Of a stretch of 64,000 bases of DNA, positions 58,662-64,000 are shown in pieces. The stretch comes from Methanobacterium_C sp963845285 (GTDB lineage: Archaea; Methanobacteriota; Methanobacteria; Methanobacteriales; Methanobacteriaceae), in NCBI GenBank assembly GCA_963845285.1, contig CAWJRO010000036.1:1-64000 (forward strand), in the 5' to 3' direction. Both the position numbers and the translations under genes were made by a program. The notes below the pieces were generated by a model. That model made no database searches. It worked only from the letters and a program-made list of their open reading frames with translations, and was not told the DNA's origin. Within the stretch, counting starts at the first letter, position 1; each line of letters opens with the position of its first letter.

Positions 58662-59291
58662 TTATTTCACATGGAAACTGTTTGTTAACCGATCAAAGTT
58701 TGTTTTCTCTGAATTAAAGCTATTCGTCAATACTTGACATGAAATACCATAAAGTTTACCATTTTTTTCAAACCGTACATCGTAATATTTGTGTGTTTCA
58801 TCTCCATAAATAAATTCATAAGCCTTGACTCCATCCACGGTGGTAACATTTTGGGATATAAAGTGGTAACCTGGAGTTTTCTCGATCAAGGGGTAATTTT
58901 CATTCAGTTTATAAGCGTTCTCAAGGGTTATACCTGCAGTTAATGAGCTTCTCTTGCTTATAGTTACAGTTAACATTGTTGGATTGGTAATGTCTGGAGC
59001 ACTGTTATTTAAATCCGCGGATGAAGATGATGTATTCTGGGATGCCATATCCTGACGGGTTATTGTCAAGTTTTTTGGTTCTGATAAAAAGAAGGTTTCA
59101 AATGGGTTTTCATAATCAGAAATAACCCAATTTTTTGGAAAATCAAATGATACTTCAGAATCATTATAGTGCTTCATATTTTGTCCGTACGTTACATATT
59201 TTGGTGCCAAAACAACGTACGTTAAAACAGAAAGAAAAGTAACTGCTATCAATATTAAAACCATAATATATTTTATTTTTAATTTTATCAT
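58662..59291 (-). CDS. Secreted/anchored PsbP-like protein
   Basis: The 209-residue protein has a single N-terminal hydrophobic segment (YIMVLILIAVTFLSVLTYVV) and an extracellular part that begins VSFDFPKNWVISDYENPF. This is the typical opening of PsbP/DcrB-like lipoprotein-type domains in archaea. The domain ends FEKNGKLYGISCQVL, then FDRLTNSFHV. Asn-x-Ser/Thr sites are common. There is no operon partner. A surface role is inferred. Confidence 0.75.
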   Translation of the reverse strand: MIKLKIKYIMVLILIAVTFLSVLTYVVLAPKYVTYGQNMKHYNDSEVSFDFPKNWVISDYENPFETFFLSEPKNLTITRQDMASQNTSSSSADLNNSAPDITNPTMLTVTISKRSSLTAGITLENAYKLNENYPLIEKTPGYHFISQNVTTVDGVKAYEFIYGDETHKYYDVRFEKNGKLYGISCQVLTNSFNSEKTNFDRLTNSFHVK

Positions 59292-59560
59292 TTTTCATTT
59301 CCTATCTTACAAAACTAAGAGATTATGGAGATTTTAAAATTATTTCAATTGTATAATAGTTATATACCTAAGTTAAATATTTATAACTAATTATAATATT
59401 TCTCATTATTTTTAACATTTTTTAACATTTTTTTGAAAACATTTGTTATGATGAATTTAATTTAATTGAGCTCTATAACTGACTCTTTATAAAAATTTTA
59501 TTTATGAGACAGGAAAATAAACATAAACAAACATAATATTCCGCATAAAGAGAATTAAAA

Positions 59561-60298
59561 ATGAAAAACAATGAGATATGTGGGGCAGAAATCGTTGATT
59601 TAGCTCTTGTTATCAGGAACAACCTGATTATATCTGATCTGCACCTTGGATATGAAGAGGCTTTAAATGCAGAGGGTATCATGGTCCCGAAATTTCAGTA
59701 CCAGAAGATCATTGCAAGGCTTGAGAAGATCATATCCAAAACTGACTGCAGCAGAGTGGTAGTAACCGGTGATTTGAAGCATGAATTTGGAAAGATCACC
59801 CGACAGGAGTGGGGCGAAACTTTAAACTTCATAGAATTCCTTAAAAAACATTTTGAAGAAGTGATACTGATTAAGGGCAATCACGACAACTTCACCAAAT
59901 TCATAGCAAAAAAAACTGGTTTAGCAGTTTATGACAGCTTTTCAACTGGAGATTTTCTTTTGCTGCACGGGGACAAGGTTCCGGTGAATGTTGAAAAAAT
60001 CAGTGAAAGCACGATTGTAATAGGGCATGAACATCCATGTATAGGGTTGAGAAGTGGGGAACGTCTTGAAAAAATAAAATGTTTCCTTAAAGGTGGATTT
60101 AAGGGAAAAAATCTCATGGTTATGCCTTCATTCAACTTCATAACTGAGGGTTCAGATGTTTTACATGAAAAACCTTTATCTCCATTCTTAAAAAATGGTA
60201 TAATAAATGATTTTGAAGTTTTTGGAGTAGAAAACTTTGAAATATTATATTTTGGGAAAATAAAGGACATAATTCGGGTTAAAGAAAAGTTCTACTGA
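59561..60298 (+). CDS. Metallophosphoesterase, PdeM-like
   Basis: The 245-residue protein shows the full calcineurin-type site: LIISDLHLGYEEAL (D-x-H), VVVTGDLKHEFG (GD), LIKGNHDNFT (GNHD), LLLHGDKVP and IVIGHEHPCIGL (GHxH). The DLHLGYE and PKFQYQK features are those of the archaeal/bacterial PdeM group, found with Lhr helicases. The Lhr gene begins 76 bp downstream, the same arrangement as in bacterial DNA-repair operons. Nuclease or phosphodiesterase action on DNA is inferred from the context. Confidence 0.88.
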   Translation: MKNNEICGAEIVDLALVIRNNLIISDLHLGYEEALNAEGIMVPKFQYQKIIARLEKIISKTDCSRVVVTGDLKHEFGKITRQEWGETLNFIEFLKKHFEEVILIKGNHDNFTKFIAKKTGLAVYDSFSTGDFLLLHGDKVPVNVEKISESTIVIGHEHPCIGLRSGERLEKIKCFLKGGFKGKNLMVMPSFNFITEGSDVLHEKPLSPFLKNGIINDFEVFGVENFEILYFGKIKDIIRVKEKFY

Positions 60299-60373
60299 CC
60301 TAGGAAATAAAGAAAAGTTCTATTAAAGTTCTAAATATTTAAAATTCACAAATTATAAACAAAAGAAATTAGG

Positions 60374-62959
60374 ATGGAAATGATAGAAAAACAAAATAAA
60401 ATCTATAAAGATAATGAAATTTACAGTATTTTACACCCATGGGTTAAAAAATGGTTTAAAAATAAATTTAAGACCTTTTCAGAGGCCCAACGATATGCTA
60501 TAATGGACATACACTGCGGGGAAAATGTTCTGGTCTCGTCTCCAACAGGTTCTGGCAAAACTCTCACAGCTTTCTTATCTATTATAAGTGAACTAACAAA
60601 CCTTGCAGATAAAGGGGAACTTGAAGATAAGGTTTACTGTATATACATCTCACCTTTAAAGGCATTGGATAATGATATTGAGAAAAACCTCGAAGAACCA
60701 CTTTCAGAGATTGAAAAAATCGCAGGCAGGGAACTTGGGGTTCGCAAAGCCGTGAGAACGGGTGATACAAGTCAATATCAGCGCTCTAAAATGCTTAAAG
60801 TACCGCCACATATACTCATAACCACCCCTGAAACATTATCTATTCTCCTTTGCGCTCCAAAGTTCAGGGATAAACTTAAAGATGTTAAGTATGTTGTAGT
60901 TGATGAAATACACTCCCTGGCAGACAACAAACGGGGAGTTCACCTTAGTTTGACTCTGGAAAGGTTACAAAATCTTGCAGGACGATTCACGAGGATAGGG
61001 TTAAGTGCAACTGTTCATCCCCTTGAGAAGGTTGCAAGTTTTCTTGTGGGATACGAATACGGTGAGGTTCGAAACTGCAAGGTTGTGGATGTTAACTACA
61101 TGAAGCAACTGGATATGAAGGTTTTGTGCCCTGTAGAGGATATAGTGGAATCAGATCCTGAAGATATAAACAAGGCACTTTACAACTTACTTCACGAACT
61201 TATAAGTGCTCATAAAACAACTTTGATATTCACAAACACCCGTAGCGGAACAGAAAGTGTGGTTTTTAACCTCAAAAAGAAATTTGAGGACAAATATAAC
61301 GATGATAATATAATGGCTCATCATTCATCACTCTCAAAGGAGTTGCGTCTGGAAGCAGAGAACAAACTGAAAGAAGGGGCACTAAAAGTTGTTGTATCAT
61401 CCACATCCCTGGAGTTAGGAATAGATATAGGATACATAGACCTCGTAATACTCGTAAGTTCCCCAAAATCAGTTTCAAGAGCACTTCAACGTATAGGGAG
61501 AAGCGGTCATAAACTGCACGATAAGGCCAAGGGAAGGATACTGGTTGTGGAAAGAGATGACCTTGTGGAGTGTTCCCTAATCCTCAAAAACGCTGTGGAA
61601 GGAAAAATTGATGAAATACACATCCCTGAAAACTGTCTGGATGTACTTTCCCAGCAAATCTATGGAATGGCCATAGAACATAAATGGGATATAAATGATG
61701 CTTACCAACTCATTAAAGGGAGTTATCCCTACAGAAACCTCTCACAGAACGATTTTGTTAGTGTTTTAAGTTACCTTGCAGGTGAATATACTCGTTTAGA
61801 AGAAAGATATGTTTATGCTAAAATATGGGTTGACTATGACACTAAAATGTTTGGAAAACGTGGAAAATTGGCTAGAATGCTTTATTCAACAAACATAGGT
61901 ACCATACCAGACAGATCTGCGGCCAGGGTCAAATGCAACGGCCAAATTGTTGGGCGTATTGAAGAGGACTTCATGGAAAAACTCAGAAAGGGCGATACAT
62001 TTGTTCTTGGGGGGAAAATATATCGTTTCAACTATGCAAGAGGTATGATGGTTAATGTAACACCATCAGCAGGACCTCCAACTATTCCGTCTTGGTTCTC
62101 GGAACAGCTGCCATTGTCCTTTGACCTTGCAATGTCCATTCAGAATTTCAGGGCCATAATGGAAAATAAGTTCCTTCATGAAAAAACCAGGGAAGAAATA
62201 ATTGAATTTATTCATGGATATTTATACGTGGATTATAATGCTGCAAATTCTATTTATGGCTATTTCAGGGAGCAGTACCTTTACGCTCAGATCCCCAGTG
62301 CTAGAAAACTTCTTATAGAATTTTATAAGGGTTATGGGGGCCGAAAATTTGTTGTGTTCCACACCCTCTTTGGTAGAAGAGTTAACGATGCACTTTCAAG
62401 GGCCGTGGCATATCTGCTTGCCAGAGAACAAAAAAGAGATGTGATGATATCTGTTTCAGACAATGGGTTTTACCTCAGTTCGGATGGTAAAATTAGGGGT
62501 TTGGAGACATTTAAAGAGCTGAAATCAGATAATATTGAGGAAATCCTGGTCAAAGCCATTGATAAAACCGAAATTCTTGCAGGAAGGTTCAGGCACTGTG
62601 CAGGCAGATCCCTGATGATACTGCGTCGTTACAAGGGAAAGGAAAAAAGCGTCTCCAGACAGCAGGTTAAAGGTAAAATACTCCTGAAATTTGTTAAAGA
62701 GCTTGATGAAAACTTTTCAATACTCAAAGAAGCTCGACGTGAAGTTATGGAAGACTTTATGGATGTGAAAAACGCTAAAAAAGTTTTAGAAATTCTTGAA
62801 CAGGGTAGAATGGAAATAAAACAGATAAACACGACCATTCCCTCACCTTTTGCATTTAACCTGGTTGCCCAAAGTTATCTGGACGTTTTAAAGTATGAAG
62901 AAAGAATAGAATTCATAAGAAGAATGCATCAGGCGATAATTAAGGAAATTGGGGGTTAA
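60374..62959 (+). CDS. lhr: ATP-dependent helicase Lhr
   Basis: The 861-residue superfamily 2 helicase has the Q-motif region FSEAQRYAIMDIH, motif I SSPTGSGKT, motif II VVDEIHSL (DEIH), motif III GLSATVHP, motif IV/V with VVSSTSLELGIDIGYIDLVI and motif VI QRIGRSGHKLHDKAKG. The winged-helix and Lhr-core domains follow (MLYSTNIGTIPDRSAARVK). Archaeal Lhr unwinds DNA-RNA and forked DNA and takes part in repair. It is probably co-transcribed with the PdeM-like gene. Confidence 0.94.
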   Translation: MEMIEKQNKIYKDNEIYSILHPWVKKWFKNKFKTFSEAQRYAIMDIHCGENVLVSSPTGSGKTLTAFLSIISELTNLADKGELEDKVYCIYISPLKALDNDIEKNLEEPLSEIEKIAGRELGVRKAVRTGDTSQYQRSKMLKVPPHILITTPETLSILLCAPKFRDKLKDVKYVVVDEIHSLADNKRGVHLSLTLERLQNLAGRFTRIGLSATVHPLEKVASFLVGYEYGEVRNCKVVDVNYMKQLDMKVLCPVEDIVESDPEDINKALYNLLHELISAHKTTLIFTNTRSGTESVVFNLKKKFEDKYNDDNIMAHHSSLSKELRLEAENKLKEGALKVVVSSTSLELGIDIGYIDLVILVSSPKSVSRALQRIGRSGHKLHDKAKGRILVVERDDLVECSLILKNAVEGKIDEIHIPENCLDVLSQQIYGMAIEHKWDINDAYQLIKGSYPYRNLSQNDFVSVLSYLAGEYTRLEERYVYAKIWVDYDTKMFGKRGKLARMLYSTNIGTIPDRSAARVKCNGQIVGRIEEDFMEKLRKGDTFVLGGKIYRFNYARGMMVNVTPSAGPPTIPSWFSEQLPLSFDLAMSIQNFRAIMENKFLHEKTREEIIEFIHGYLYVDYNAANSIYGYFREQYLYAQIPSARKLLIEFYKGYGGRKFVVFHTLFGRRVNDALSRAVAYLLAREQKRDVMISVSDNGFYLSSDGKIRGLETFKELKSDNIEEILVKAIDKTEILAGRFRHCAGRSLMILRRYKGKEKSVSRQQVKGKILLKFVKELDENFSILKEARREVMEDFMDVKNAKKVLEILEQGRMEIKQINTTIPSPFAFNLVAQSYLDVLKYEERIEFIRRMHQAIIKEIGG

Positions 62960-63561
62960 ATATTTTAAATATTTATCCTTTATTATTTGTAGTAAATTCT
63001 TCATTTTTTTGTAGTAATCCTTCGTTCATTTAATATCAAATCATTACTGAAGGTTTTTTTAATAAAATGCTGAGGATGTCTCATAGTTCAAAATTTGCAA
63101 AAAAAATAAGGATAAATAGGGCTTTAAATTCCAAAATAAGCAAATTAAATGTGTCAAAAGTAATCATGAGACAGCCTCAATGCTTTTTTAAATACTTTTT
63201 TTACTTTTTAACTAATGGCAACGTTTTCAATTTCATCTAATTATATCACTTTATCGGTTAAATGGATAAGTTTTTAATCAAACTATTCATTTTTGTTTAG
63301 ATTGATTTGTTTAGATATTTTTAAACATAATTTTAGATTTTAGAAAGTTATCTGAACGATCTAATATATGATTTGATAATTAGTTTTACACTTGCAATCT
63401 ATGTCCGTTGTTTTTTGTAATGATTGTTTATGATTAAATACTGAAAATTTTCATAATTTTTTATTTGAATCTTTTTTGTTCATTCATTTCTTTTCTTATT
63501 CATTACCACTTTTTTTTACTGAATACCATTTCATTTTGTTATTTTTTGTGGAATGTCATCA
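62960..63561. other. Intergenic region with a MITE
   Basis: Apart from the 109-bp element at 63071-63179 the region is AT-rich and without a gene. Confidence 0.6.
63071..63179. mobile_element. MITE-like element, copy 2 (109 bp)
   Basis: The ends TGAGGATGTCTCAT and ATGAGACAGCCTCA are inverted repeats (one mismatch). ATGC is directly repeated on both sides (63067-63070 and 63180-63183). The interior (AATAAGGATAAA, GCTTTAAATT, AAAATAAGCAAA) matches copy 1 at 6409-6515, although the ends have drifted (TCCCAT there, TCTCAT here). Confidence 0.87.
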
Positions 63562-64000
63562 TCATTTCATTACCTCCTCTCGAAACTCGTAATTTACCTT
63601 AACTATTTTTACATCTGCTGTTTTTTTGAGGTCTTCCATGATCCGACTTACGAATGAGGATTTTTCGTTTTTGTGTTTAACAAGAGGATATATCCTGACC
63701 TCACAGGACACCCTTAACATTTTTTCAAGGGATTTAATATGGAAATTGTAACTAGGTCTGTGATCGTATATGAAGAAAAGAGGGGAGCCTAAAGTAAGGT
63801 TAAAACAGTTGTATCCAAATGGAAGATGAGTTAAATCTGCTTTAACATAATTTTTCCTGTTTATTTTCTAATCTTTGCTGAATTCACGGCAGGCTGTCAT
63901 GTGTTGATCCCGCAAATCTTTCAGATCCCTGAAAAAATCCCGGACAAAATGATTATCAACATTGCTTAAAGCTTCAACCAAAATTTTTAGGTGTTTTTGA
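63562..64000 (-). pseudogene. Class I methyltransferase-like gene with an internal TAG, cut by the window edge
   Basis: One frame runs from the right edge to the stop at 63562. It reads RDFFRDLKDLRDQHMTACRE, a TAG at 63868-63870, then VKADLTHLPFGYNCFNLTLG, FFIYDHRPSYNFHIKSL and LEKMLRVSCEVRIYPLVK. The second part resembles the C-terminal half of SAM-dependent methyltransferases. The frame stays open on both sides, so the TAG is the only visible lesion. Members of this order are not known to use pyrrolysine, so a nonsense mutation or base error is more likely. The N-terminal SAM site is outside the window. Confidence 0.65.

Overview
The window is about 64 kb of an AT-rich archaeal chromosome, most likely a mesophilic Methanobacterium or a close relative in the Methanobacteriales. 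The evidence is an archaeal 16S - tRNA-Ala(UGC) - 23S - 5S operon (about 10.98-16.37 kb), Shine-Dalgarno sites of the GGAGG/GGTGA type, and typical methanogen gene families: AMP-forming acetyl-CoA synthetase with a YaaH acetate transporter, NucS, an archaeal Lhr helicase, DUF5518-like membrane proteins and an MTH538-type TIR-like protein. The genus is inferred, not proven.

Layout. 0-2.8 kb: acetate assimilation (acs plus transporter). 2.8-10.4 kb: small hypothetical genes, a dead tautomerase gene, an 11-bp tandem array, dispersed repeats, a MITE, a two-gene membrane/cell-surface unit and a GMC-type flavin oxidoreductase. 11-16.4 kb: rRNA operon, followed by a structured intergenic stretch. 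17.3-22.9 kb: DtxR-type regulator, HEAT-repeat protein, MetX-like hydrolase, HIT protein, and an MFS exporter with a one-base frameshift. 22.93-49.45 kb: a 26.5-kb integrative element that splits a ZIP-family metal transporter gene. 49.8-64 kb: nucS, an orphan solute-binding protein, an MFS exporter, a dead phosphoesterase, a four-gene ferredoxin/TIR-like/zinc-ribbon cluster, a nitrilase-family amidase, HEAT and membrane proteins, a PdeM-like phosphoesterase next to an Lhr helicase, a second MITE and a methyltransferase gene with an internal TAG.

The integrative element is the notable part. Joining its two ends at a 7-bp direct repeat (22933-22939 and 49447-49453) restores an in-frame 252-codon ZIP gene. 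It carries a tyrosine recombinase beside the left end, remains of an older recombinase, ribbon-helix-helix regulators, a duplicated pair of unknown proteins with a duplicated upstream region, and at least two recognisable anti-phage systems. One is a Pycsar-like pair (PycTM effector plus class III cyclase). The other is a complete type 1 BREX operon (brxA, brxB, brxC, pglX, pglZ, brxL) in which pglX is broken by one extra base. Between them lies an unusual fusion of a MobA-like nucleotidyltransferase with a DUF2254-like membrane domain, followed by a winged-helix protein. Near the right end is a pair of genes with HEPN-like R-x4-6-H motifs, one anchored in the membrane. The fusion and the HEPN pair are the best candidates for undescribed defence modules.

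Seven genes outside or inside the element are broken by one or a few lesions. This may be real decay or consensus errors; raw reads would decide. All family calls come from reading motifs by eye, without database searches.
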